Shown here in pieces: positions 1 through 7,899 of a stretch of 64,000 bases of DNA (the first letter of the stretch is position 1; the number at the start of each line of letters is the position of its first letter). A program made the translations under genes and the position numbers. Origin of the DNA: Chitinophagaceae bacterium (lineage in GTDB: Bacteria; Bacteroidota; Bacteroidia; Chitinophagales; Chitinophagaceae). The stretch spans positions 186,001 through 250,000 of the forward strand of contig JAFKGQ010000015.1 in NCBI GenBank assembly GCA_017307755.1, written 5' to 3'. The notes under the pieces were generated by a model. It had not been told where the DNA came from. It ran no database searches and saw only the letters and a list, made by a program, of their open reading frames with translations.

Positions 1-3000
1 TTATCGGCTGATGATTACTCCAATATATTCAAACGGGAGTGGGCGGGCAATCTGATCTATTATCACCCGGAATATTCCAGGCTGCGCTATGCGGAGACGA
101 CAATGGCGTCCTCGTATGACTGGCTGGACAAGGTGTTACGTTGCAGTACATTTCAGGAGGCGTCCGGCAAGGGCTATCTTGATCCTCTTTCCAGTGATCC
201 TTACTTTAATTACAACAGCAACCAGGGGTACGTTCCGGCGGATCGCAGCGCCATGGTGAATTATTTGAACAACTCCGTCAACCCGAATGTTACGACCGGT
301 TATACCATCTGGCAGATTGCAAATGCGTCCGCGCTGGTAGATACCACGCTGCCCCAGTATCTGAAACTTCTTTTTATGGGCAGAATTAGTCGGATCGGTA
401 TCGATGCTTCGGCCGTCACTGACGATCAAAAGGATGCCTGCTGGCGGGCTTTCCGCAATACTTATCTGGCCTACCGGAACGATATGGTAGTGAACTATAT
501 CAACACCCAGAAAGCAGGAGATCTTTCCGCCTCCCAAATGGATCAGCTGATCACTGCAGAAAATAGAACGCTGCACTTCGTTACCTCGAAGGACAATGCC
601 AAACAAAACGGCTGGACCTGGTGGGACGATGCTACCAATCAGAGTCATGTCGATACGGCAGCCTTAGCGGCGGAAGCGCGTGCTTATGCTGCGCCCTATG
701 TACTGGATCAATGTGCCGGGCAACGTCCTTTCTGGAAAGCCAGGTTACTGCAATGCGAACAACTGCAGCAATACCTCCTGAACCAGACGCACAACGACTC
801 GGTGAAGGTCACGAATATCATCAATGTCATCCTGGACTCCATGGTGATGGTGTGCCGTAATTCCATTGATGGCAACAACCCCGCAGGCGCTTCCAACGTC
901 AACCCCGCCGTGCTGCCTGTCCATCCGAACAATTTTGAGGATATCATCAATAAAGTGTTTGCGGACAGTAGTATAGCCACCCTTCCCGGCAATAACTATT
1001 TCTGTAATCCTTATTCAGTAGATCTCCCCAAACCTTACAATAGCAATCCTGCCTTGTTCCTAAAGCGATCCGCCTATGTGGATACCTGTAATTGCAGTCA
1101 GTTTGCTTTGATAAAGTCCGGGGCGAAAGCCGCGGGCTATGATACAACCAGCATTAGCAGCATGAATACTTATCTGCTGGCCAACTATGGAGATACGCTG
1201 TCAACACCTTTATGGCAGGGTTTGAACATGTGCGCCGGCTACTCCTTTAAACGCGACACCTGTATACGTATTGGGGGGAAAATAGATTTTAGAGATACCT
1301 GTTTTTCCTTCCGCAGACAGATCGGACTGGGCGCTGCTGTCGTCATTCCGTCCTTCCTCAACTGCGGCTATGTGCGTCCCTGTATTAGCTGTACAATGCT
1401 GGTAAACTATACGGCTACCTTCCGGACGCTGTACCCGGCATACAACGGTATACCGTACACCGGCTCCATCGACACCAGCATGGCGAACCAGAATGCTTTA
1501 TGGGCGCGATATCTGAATTTCAAGACGGGGTTGAATAAGACGGCATCCGACTATGCTGCCGCATACGCGGCCTGTGGTTCCGGCAGCAGTGGACCTGACT
1601 GGCTGGTGTTGACGGACCGTAGCACTCAACCACCTTCCGGCACGCCACAATTATACGTAGCAAAGGATAGCATTATCTTTTCCGATGGATATACCAGCCT
1701 TGATACGGACGACTTTGAGACTATGCTTACCGGCAGCGGCGGCACAGGCGGGGGCAGTTATGCGCTCTGTGATTTTGCCAAGCCTGTTACTTCTGTCTTC
1801 CCCATGCCGGATACTACGGACTCCAATCCCTGCCAGCAGGCGAAGGATGAGGCTAAATTCATCGGTCTGCTGATCTTCCAGCAACGCAGGGATTCCCTGA
1901 TCGCCCGTTTTGACAGTCTCTATAAAGCCAAATGTCTGGGCGCCCAGTCCGTCGAGGTATTCTATGCAACCTACAAACCTGCTGAATATCATTTCACGCT
2001 ATATTATTATGATCAGGCGGGTAATTTGTTGAAGACCCTGCCTCCGGCAGCCGTCAGACCCAACTTCGATGCGACCTACCTGGCGCAGGTACAGACCGCC
2101 CGTGCGGCGGGTACCGACCAGCAGAACGGCACCAATATCGAGAACATGGCCACGCAATACCGGTACAATTCCCTGAACCAGGTGGTAGCTCAGCGAACGC
2201 CGGATGCGGGTATCTCGCATTTCTGGTATGACAGGCTGGGCAGGCTGGCCGTGAGCCAGAATGCCAGACAGGCGGCTGACCCGTCTTACAGCTATACACT
2301 TTATGACGACCTGGGGCGGATCACAGAGGTAGGGCAGAAGCCGCAGGCAACTGCTATGAGCCAGACCATCAGCCAGGATGCGACTGCTTTGACGAGCTGG
2401 GTAAATGATATGACCGCAGGCGGGAATAAGGCGCAGATCACCCGTACGGTGTATGATATAGCATACCCTGGTTTTTCGGGGCTGCATCCACTCGGACAAG
2501 TAAACCTGCGCAACCGGGTATCCTATACGCAGGTGTTTGATGTAGAGAACCTTGCCTACCGCGCGGCCACGTACTACAGCTACGACATACATGGCAATGT
2601 GGATACGCTGGTACAGGATTATGGGGCATCCGGCGCCATCAGCATCAATGGCAACCAGTTCAAGCTGATAAAATACGATTATGACCTCATCAGCAATAAG
2701 GTTAACCAGGTGAGTTATCAACCTGGGAGGACCGATGCCTTCTTTCATCAATATACCTATGATGCTGAGAACCGAATCACGGAGGTGCGGACGAGCCGGG
2801 ATTCCATCGAATGGCAGAGCGATGCCCGTTATCAATATTACCGGCATGGCCCGCTGGCCCGTACGGAATTGGGTTCATTGCAGGTACAGGGGGTAGACTA
2901 TGCCTATACCTTGCAAGGCTGGCTGAAATCCGTCAATCCCTCCTGGGTTAATGTCAGCGGTGATCTCTATGACGCTGATGGTACGGGGGCGAACTCTCCA

Positions 3001-5106
3001 GTCGTACGGGATGCCTTCAAGTTCAACCTGCATTATTTTGACGACGGGACCTATACGGATTATCGACCCGTGTCGGCGCCTACGGGTTACGTTCAGGGTA
3101 ATACGCTGCCGTCGGCTGCACGGTTCAACCTATACAACGGGAATATCAACAGCATGTCTGTGAATATCCGTCCATTGACTTCCAGCACCCCGATGCTTTA
3201 TAACTATAAGTATGACCAGTTGAACAGGATCAAGAGCATGGATGCGTGGGCGGCTAATGGAGCCTTTGGACCTACAGGGTCTTCGCCTATGAACGACTAC
3301 GCGGAACGGTATAGCTATGACCCCAGCGGGAATATACTGACGCTTAGCCGGAATGGATATGGTTCCAACACGGCGATGGACAATCTGAGCTATAAGTACG
3401 GATATGTGAAAACGGATGGTACGATAGGAGAATATACGCCAGGTCAGGAGCCGTCCAGCGGAGTGGATCATCTGACGAACCGGCTGTCCAGTATTGGAGA
3501 CGCAGTGACATCCAGCACGGGTTACGATGATATCAAACCGCAGTCGTCATTGAATTATCATTACGACCAGATCGGTAATCTTGTCTATGACGGACAGGCG
3601 GGGATTACGGGTGTGACGTGGAGCGTGTATGGTAAGATATTGTCTATCACGAATGCTTCGGGTGTTATTAACTATACGTATGATGCTTCCGGCAACCGGA
3701 TCAGCAAGACGGTGGGAGGGGTAACTACCTGGTATGTGCGGGATGCATCGGGTAATGTGATGGCTACGTATGTGAGAGGGGATAATACGAAGAATAGCGG
3801 GGCGTTGACACAGACGGAGGCGCATCTGTATGGGAGCAGCCGTTTGGGGATACTGAATTTAAATGTAAATTGCACGGACCTGTCGGCCCTGGCGTCTGGT
3901 GGCTGGGAACGGGGGGACAAGCTCTTTGAATTGACCAATCATTTGGGGAATGTGCTGGGTACGGTGACGGATAAGAAGTTGCAGAACGCTGCCGGGGGGA
4001 CCAGTGTAGATTATTATAGTGCGGATGTGGCGAGTGCGTCGGATTATTATCCGTTTGGGATGGGGATGCCGGGGAGGACGATTAGTAGTGGGGGGTATCG
4101 GTATGGGTTCAATGGGAAGGAGAATGATAATGAGGTGAAGGGTGCGGGGGATCAGATTGATTATGGGATGCGGGTGTATGATCCGAGGGTGGGGAGGTTT
4201 TTGAGTGTGGATCCGTTGACGGGGAAGTATCCGGAATTAACACCGTATCAATTTGCAAGCAATAGGCCAGTAGAAGCGACCGACCTTGATGGGCAAGAGT
4301 CGAAAGACTTGTATATGGATTTGGAGCCTAATCGTGAAAGACACGCATACGAAATAGCCCATGGAATTGATAATGAATCTCCACAAGCAAAAAGACTAGG
4401 AAATGTTTTGTTTGGGTTTGGGATAGGCGTTTTTGCACCTGCACTTGGATATGTTACGGCCGAGGCCTTGCCAGCAATAATTTTTACTGCTCACACTGCA
4501 TCAACAAATATTACAATTTGGGCGCTAAATCCTAGTAATCAGATTTTTGCAATTGGAATTGGCAAATTTGCAATGGGGTTATTAGACCCAACTCCTGGGG
4601 GGGAATTAAGCCAAAATTTGGGGCCTGAAGGTGCTGAAGCCTATTCTTTGAAGCAAACCATAAAATCTATTTGGCGAAATCTTTATGGAACTACAAGAGG
4701 TCGGGCATTTGAAAAGTTGGCCTCGCTGACAAAATATAAGGATTGGGAATGGGTTGGCAAATTGGATGATGGCTACTTTCCTGCAATAGATTTCATCAAA
4801 AATAAACTTGCCATTCAATTTAAAACATTTGACGGGCTTATCAAATCCTTTAAAGTAAGTGAATATAAAGGCTATATTGATAAGATAGCGGCGGCGGTAA
4901 AGAAAGGCTATATTACAGGTGAAGATAGGTCATTCTTTATTAAGGACGGCGAATTGCATATTTTAGTTCCTGAAAGATTCACGAGAGGGCAAGGCACAAA
5001 AGAGTATGAAGAGTTTTGGAAAAAGATAGAACAGGTAAAAAGTTATGGAGCTGCCAATAATGTGCATGTAGAGGTAAATAGTAATTTAGAGCCTACAAAA
5101 CCATAG
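1..5106 (+). CDS. RHS-repeat polymorphic toxin, 5'-truncated by the window edge
   Basis: The frame is open from base 1, so the true start lies upstream; the ATG at 103 is internal. YD-type RHS repeats run from about 1980 to 4000 (for example YRYNSLNQVVAQ and YDRLGRLAV). The RHS core end is clear at 4165-4300 (YDPRVGRFLSVDPLTG, then LDGQES). Beyond about 4235 the DNA changes abruptly from GC-rich to visibly AT-rich and encodes an unrelated C-terminus, the usual architecture of polymorphic toxins in which the RHS shell encloses a swappable toxin. The toxin part carries spaced acidic residues and a QxK (E at 4711, D at 4789, Q-F-K at 4816-4824), compatible with a PD-(D/E)xK nuclease. The next gene starts 1 bp after the stop, as expected for immunity. 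The RHS identity is firm; the nuclease activity is inferred. Confidence 0.9.
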   Translation, partial: LSADDYSNIFKREWAGNLIYYHPEYSRLRYAETTMASSYDWLDKVLRCSTFQEASGKGYLDPLSSDPYFNYNSNQGYVPADRSAMVNYLNNSVNPNVTTGYTIWQIANASALVDTTLPQYLKLLFMGRISRIGIDASAVTDDQKDACWRAFRNTYLAYRNDMVVNYINTQKAGDLSASQMDQLITAENRTLHFVTSKDNAKQNGWTWWDDATNQSHVDTAALAAEARAYAAPYVLDQCAGQRPFWKARLLQCEQLQQYLLNQTHNDSVKVTNIINVILDSMVMVCRNSIDGNNPAGASNVNPAVLPVHPNNFEDIINKVFADSSIATLPGNNYFCNPYSVDLPKPYNSNPALFLKRSAYVDTCNCSQFALIKSGAKAAGYDTTSISSMNTYLLANYGDTLSTPLWQGLNMCAGYSFKRDTCIRIGGKIDFRDTCFSFRRQIGLGAAVVIPSFLNCGYVRPCISCTMLVNYTATFRTLYPAYNGIPYTGSIDTSMANQNALWARYLNFKTGLNKTASDYAAAYAACGSGSSGPDWLVLTDRSTQPPSGTPQLYVAKDSIIFSDGYTSLDTDDFETMLTGSGGTGGGSYALCDFAKPVTSVFPMPDTTDSNPCQQAKDEAKFIGLLIFQQRRDSLIARFDSLYKAKCLGAQSVEVFYATYKPAEYHFTLYYYDQAGNLLKTLPPAAVRPNFDATYLAQVQTARAAGTDQQNGTNIENMATQYRYNSLNQVVAQRTPDAGISHFWYDRLGRLAVSQNARQAADPSYSYTLYDDLGRITEVGQKPQATAMSQTISQDATALTSWVNDMTAGGNKAQITRTVYDIAYPGFSGLHPLGQVNLRNRVSYTQVFDVENLAYRAATYYSYDIHGNVDTLVQDYGASGAISINGNQFKLIKYDYDLISNKVNQVSYQPGRTDAFFHQYTYDAENRITEVRTSRDSIEWQSDARYQYYRHGPLARTELGSLQVQGVDYAYTLQGWLKSVNPSWVNVSGDLYDADGTGANSPVVRDAFKFNLHYFDDGTYTDYRPVSAPTGYVQGNTLPSAARFNLYNGNINSMSVNIRPLTSSTPMLYNYKYDQLNRIKSMDAWAANGAFGPTGSSPMNDYAERYSYDPSGNILTLSRNGYGSNTAMDNLSYKYGYVKTDGTIGEYTPGQEPSSGVDHLTNRLSSIGDAVTSSTGYDDIKPQSSLNYHYDQIGNLVYDGQAGITGVTWSVYGKILSITNASGVINYTYDASGNRISKTVGGVTTWYVRDASGNVMATYVRGDNTKNSGALTQTEAHLYGSSRLGILNLNVNCTDLSALASGGWERGDKLFELTNHLGNVLGTVTDKKLQNAAGGTSVDYYSADVASASDYYPFGMGMPGRTISSGGYRYGFNGKENDNEVKGAGDQIDYGMRVYDPRVGRFLSVDPLTGKYPELTPYQFASNRPVEATDLDGQESKDLYMDLEPNRERHAYEIAHGIDNESPQAKRLGNVLFGFGIGVFAPALGYVTAEALPAIIFTAHTASTNITIWALNPSNQIFAIGIGKFAMGLLDPTPGGELSQNLGPEGAEAYSLKQTIKSIWRNLYGTTRGRAFEKLASLTKYKDWEWVGKLDDGYFPAIDFIKNKLAIQFKTFDGLIKSFKVSEYKGYIDKIAAAVKKGYITGEDRSFFIKDGELHILVPERFTRGQGTKEYEEFWKKIEQVKSYGAANNVHVEVNSNLEPTKP
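4235..5103 (+). other. C-terminal toxin module of the RHS protein (PD-(D/E)xK-like)
   Basis: This segment follows the conserved RHS core end. It opens with a hydrophobic, glycine/alanine-rich linker (about 4400-4600), followed by a basic and aromatic domain. The signature RGRAFEKL ... YFPAIDF ... LAIQFKTF supplies a helix glutamate, a strand aspartate and a QxK, the order found in restriction-endonuclease-fold nucleases. The base composition is much poorer in G+C than the RHS repeats, which points to separate acquisition. The fold is an inference from motif order; another nuclease fold is possible. Confidence 0.5.
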
Positions 5107-5107
5107 G

Positions 5108-5905
5108 ATGAAAGATATAAGCTTTGACTTTTATTGGATACTAAACGAGCAAAATATTGCTTTAATAACACAGTCAATAATTGATGAAAAATTCTCATTT
5201 TCCCCTGATAGTATGATCCTTGATGATGATTACAGTTTTGTAGATGGGATTGAAGAGTTTAAGAAGATCAGTAATTGGCAAGTAGATTCTTCGGTACTTA
5301 TTTATGGTGAATTTAACGGATATCCATCAGAGCTATTCTTTAATGTTTTTTCCTGGAGAGATCGAAAATTGATTAAACTGCATATCCGACTAGTGTTGAA
5401 TAAAATTGATGACTTTGAAAGTAGGAGTTACTTTTTGGCTATACCTGCTCTTTTGTGCTGTTTTATTTATGATAATGAAGATGTTAAATGGCAAACCGAA
5501 GTTCGTCTTGAAAATTATGAACGAAGTGGAAAGTCCTATACTTCACTGGCAAAAACGAAAGATAGGGCTGGCAGAACCATAATCGACACATCAGAGAATT
5601 GGGGACGTTCAATTAATGCAATTCATATTAGATTTCTTGCAGCATCGATAATGTATTTTGCTGAGCCATTTTATAAGATAATTGATAAAGAAATATTCTA
5701 TTCATTCGAAAGGGTGCAAAATGTTAATATAAATAATACTGACTTTATATTAGTTGAATTATTTGATGTTTTTAACGATGATATCATTCTTATAAGAAAT
5801 AGACAGAAAGCTTTTTTGGATCATACAAAGTTACTGGAAAGAGCTTGTTGGCTTCATGAGAATTTTTTAGGTGTCGCTCAGGCATTGAACTATCTGGATA
5901 TTTAA
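5108..5905 (+). CDS. probable immunity protein for the RHS toxin
   Basis: A 265-residue protein whose ATG comes 1 bp after the RHS stop codon, so the two are almost certainly co-translated. It has no signal peptide or membrane segment and is rich in aromatic and acidic residues (DDDYSFVDGIEEF, DVFNDDIILI), as is common in cytosolic immunity proteins that block a nuclease. Its AT-rich composition matches the toxin module and not the RHS shell, so toxin and immunity probably travelled together. I do not recognise a named immunity family. The role is inferred from position, size and composition. Confidence 0.6.
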   Translation: MKDISFDFYWILNEQNIALITQSIIDEKFSFSPDSMILDDDYSFVDGIEEFKKISNWQVDSSVLIYGEFNGYPSELFFNVFSWRDRKLIKLHIRLVLNKIDDFESRSYFLAIPALLCCFIYDNEDVKWQTEVRLENYERSGKSYTSLAKTKDRAGRTIIDTSENWGRSINAIHIRFLAASIMYFAEPFYKIIDKEIFYSFERVQNVNINNTDFILVELFDVFNDDIILIRNRQKAFLDHTKLLERACWLHENFLGVAQALNYLDI

Positions 5906-5908
5906 AAT

Positions 5909-6225
5909 ATGAGAGGTGCCGGTGCAACCTCCACAGTCTTTTGGCAACCAGGTGTTTGGGTATCCGAACAGCAAGATCAAAGGTCAGAAGGCGATGACAT
6001 TTTCGTATTGATCCACTTTAGTTTGATGTCAATCTTCAATTTTGTTAAGGAAACCCTTCAATTGGCTAAAAGGAAGAGGGAAGGCGCCTCATCGCCGTCC
6101 TCTGTAACGACGGACCACCAACTGTCATTAATAGCCAGCGGCATTTCGTGAAGCTGTGTTAACACATCCTGCACGGAATATCCTGCTGTAGGCGGAAGGT
6201 TATTTGAGTCATATAAGAGGAATGA
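5909..6225. pseudogene. patch of gene scraps between immunity genes
   Basis: This roughly 300 bp block is richer in G+C than the genes on either side and holds no convincing complete gene. The + frame from 5916 reads VPVQPPQSFGNQVFGYPNSK and onward, ending at TGA near 6008. On the minus strand about 6220-6070 a stop-bounded stretch reads like globular protein (for example SVQDVLTQLHEMPLAINDSW). A + frame at 5909-6151 is open (80 codons) but low in complexity and disagrees with both. It probably consists of remnants of older RHS tips or immunity genes left by cassette replacement. The origin is not proven. Confidence 0.3.
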
Positions 6226-6238
6226 TTAAAGCAGTTAT

Positions 6239-6624
6239 ATGAGTTTTCCAATTGTGATAGTAAAAAGTAACGAAGCTCCATTATATTACTCTAATGGAGA
6301 TGTTTTTGGCTTAGTGTCCAAAGGAGGAGAAAGTTTCTATAAAAAGGGGACAATTTATGATTCTGACGGTTCCAAATATGAAATTTCCGGGATCGAGACG
6401 ATAGAAAAAGCACCATTATTAAAATCGATACGATATTTTCAGCGAATGTATATGGTGAAGCCCCAATATTCTTTTATAAGTGGTATTACGCTGGTAGAGT
6501 TTAAGCAATTAATCATCTTTATTCATTCAAAAAGTATTGGATAAAAAGAGATTTAATAGAGGATTTGGAAGCCGCAATTATAAAGATGAATAGTTTTAAT
6601 GAGATAATCAGTTTTCTTAAATGA
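6239..6624 (+). pseudogene. small immunity-like gene broken by a -1 frameshift
   Basis: The first frame gives 101 residues beginning MSFPIVIVKSNEAP and stops at 6542-6544. One base back at the A5 run (6529-6533) the reading continues coherently as KYWIKRDLIEDLEAAIIKMN and onward to the stop at 6622-6624. The intact product would be about 129 residues ending in an amphipathic helix. Loss of one A from a six-A run explains the break. An upstream mini-frame (MIKAVI) ends on the ATG as ATATGA. The AT-rich composition matches the toxin/immunity pair upstream, so this is probably an orphan immunity gene from an earlier toxin tip. No named family is recognised. Confidence 0.5.
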
Positions 6625-6695
6625 ATGTAATTGTCAAAAGGCAGGAAATCAGAAAAATGGCTTCAAAAATTAATTTTTTTGTAGCAAAAATTATT

Positions 6696-6703
6696 TACAT
6701 TTG
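6696..6703 (+). promoter_or_regulatory. -7 box of the lacI-type gene
   Basis: TACATTTG matches the Bacteroidota TAnnTTTG -7 element exactly. A TTG at 6679-6681 is closer than the usual 19 bp, so the -33 box is uncertain. The predicted start point falls on the operator at 6708. Confidence 0.45.
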
Positions 6704-6707
6704 AAAA

Positions 6708-6721
6708 TGATTACGTATTCA
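6708..6721 (+). promoter_or_regulatory. LacI-type operator overlapping the regulator's own start codon
   Basis: TGATTACGTATTCA is the same 14-bp core as the perfect dyad at 7770-7787, with one mismatch (T for A at the fourth base). It lies just downstream of the -7 box and its last base is the A of the lacI ATG, which suggests negative autoregulation. Confidence 0.55.
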
Positions 6722-7749
6722 TGGAGAAAAAAGAACCCAAACCTGACGTAAAGAAAAACTACACCTCCGAGGATGTAGCAGCTATCGCGGGCGTTTCCCA
6801 GTCCACGGTTTCCCGGGTCTTTGCGGGCAATACCAATGTGTCGGAGAAGAAGCGGAAGAAGATCCTGGCGGCGGCGGCCAAACTGGATTATAAACCCAAT
6901 GCCCATGCCAGGAGCCTGATCACCCGTAAATCCATGATGGTAGGCATCGTCATGCGTAATATCCGTAATCCCTTTTATTCCGCCGTCCTGGAGATCTTCC
7001 ACAACAGACTGTCGGCCAGGGGCTATCACCTTATCTTTATCAATTCGGAGAACGAGGAGATCCAGGAGAGCGAGATCACGCAGTTACTGGAGTACAATGT
7101 AGAGGGCGTCATTATCACGGATGCGTTGTTATCCTCTTCCGCCAGCCAGAAATTCAAGCGGTATGGTATTTCGGTGGTACTCTTCAACAGGTATACAGAG
7201 AACCTGGAGAGCAGTGCCGTCTTCTGTGACAACTATCTGGCCGCCAAGCAGATTGCGACATATCTTGTGGAGATGGGACACAAATCATTTGCCTTTATCT
7301 CGGGTCCTTCGGATACGTCTACGACCATCGATAGATTGAAAGGTTTTAAGGAAGTGCTGGATGAGAGGAAGATAAAGGACCTGGCCATCGAGCCGGGGAA
7401 TTACACATTTGAAAGCGGCTTTAGGGCCGCGCAGGAACTGTTGACAAAGAATAAGAGCATCGACTGTATCTTTTGCGGGAATGATATCATTGCCCTGGGC
7501 GTTATGGACGCCGTCCGGCTTGTCGGTCTGAGGATACCGGAAGATGTATCCGTAGTAGGCTTTGACAATATCCGTATGTCGGAATGGCCCTCGTATGCCC
7601 TTACCACCTGGGAGCAACCCCTGGAGGAAATGACAACGAGCGCTGTGGAATTGTTGTTGAAGGAGATCGGTGAAAAAGATGCCACTCCGCAGGTGGTAAT
7701 GATGAAGGGTCACCTGGTCGTACGAAATACGGTGAGGTCGAGGAAGTGA
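6721..7749 (+). CDS. LacI/GalR-family transcriptional regulator
   Basis: A 342-residue cytoplasmic DNA-binding regulator. Residues about 15-70 form the LacI helix-turn-helix and hinge (EDVAAIAGVSQSTVSRVF, then KLDYKPNAHARSL). The rest is the periplasmic-binding-protein-like sugar-sensing domain, with the family motifs GYHLIFINSEN, DCIFCGNDIIALG and VSVVGFDNI. It sits immediately upstream of a SusC/SusD operon in the same direction. A dyad covers its start codon and the perfect version lies in the susC leader, so it probably represses both and is released by a sugar derived from this locus's substrate. The family call is firm; the ligand is unknown. Confidence 0.93.
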   Translation: MEKKEPKPDVKKNYTSEDVAAIAGVSQSTVSRVFAGNTNVSEKKRKKILAAAAKLDYKPNAHARSLITRKSMMVGIVMRNIRNPFYSAVLEIFHNRLSARGYHLIFINSENEEIQESEITQLLEYNVEGVIITDALLSSSASQKFKRYGISVVLFNRYTENLESSAVFCDNYLAAKQIATYLVEMGHKSFAFISGPSDTSTTIDRLKGFKEVLDERKIKDLAIEPGNYTFESGFRAAQELLTKNKSIDCIFCGNDIIALGVMDAVRLVGLRIPEDVSVVGFDNIRMSEWPSYALTTWEQPLEEMTTSAVELLLKEIGEKDATPQVVMMKGHLVVRNTVRSRK

Positions 7750-7769
7750 TTTTTTTTCGACTGCCTTTT

Positions 7770-7787
7770 TTTGAATACGTATTCAAA
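7770..7787 (+). promoter_or_regulatory. perfect 18-bp LacI-type operator in the susC leader
   Basis: TTTGAATACGTATTCAAA is a perfect palindrome with the central CG typical of LacI-family operators. It lies between the lacI stop (7749) and the susC start (7900). No convincing -33/-7 pair was found in the remaining leader. Confidence 0.6.
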
Positions 7788-7899
7788 ATAGAGAATATTA
7801 AGTTAAGGCTTGATTAGAAAGGTTATACGATTGCTGGCCGGCTTGATTGCTATTGGTAAGAAGAGCAAATTATTTTTTCACCCAATAACTATCAGTTTT

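Noticed and set aside
5909..6151. 80-codon frame as a real small gene
   Set aside because: The residue pattern is unlike a folded protein and other frames in the same DNA read better, so it is treated as part of a degraded patch.
7810..7899. TTG start extending the first SusC by 30 codons
   Set aside because: The added residues precede an already complete signal peptide, and the region is leader sequence downstream of the operator.
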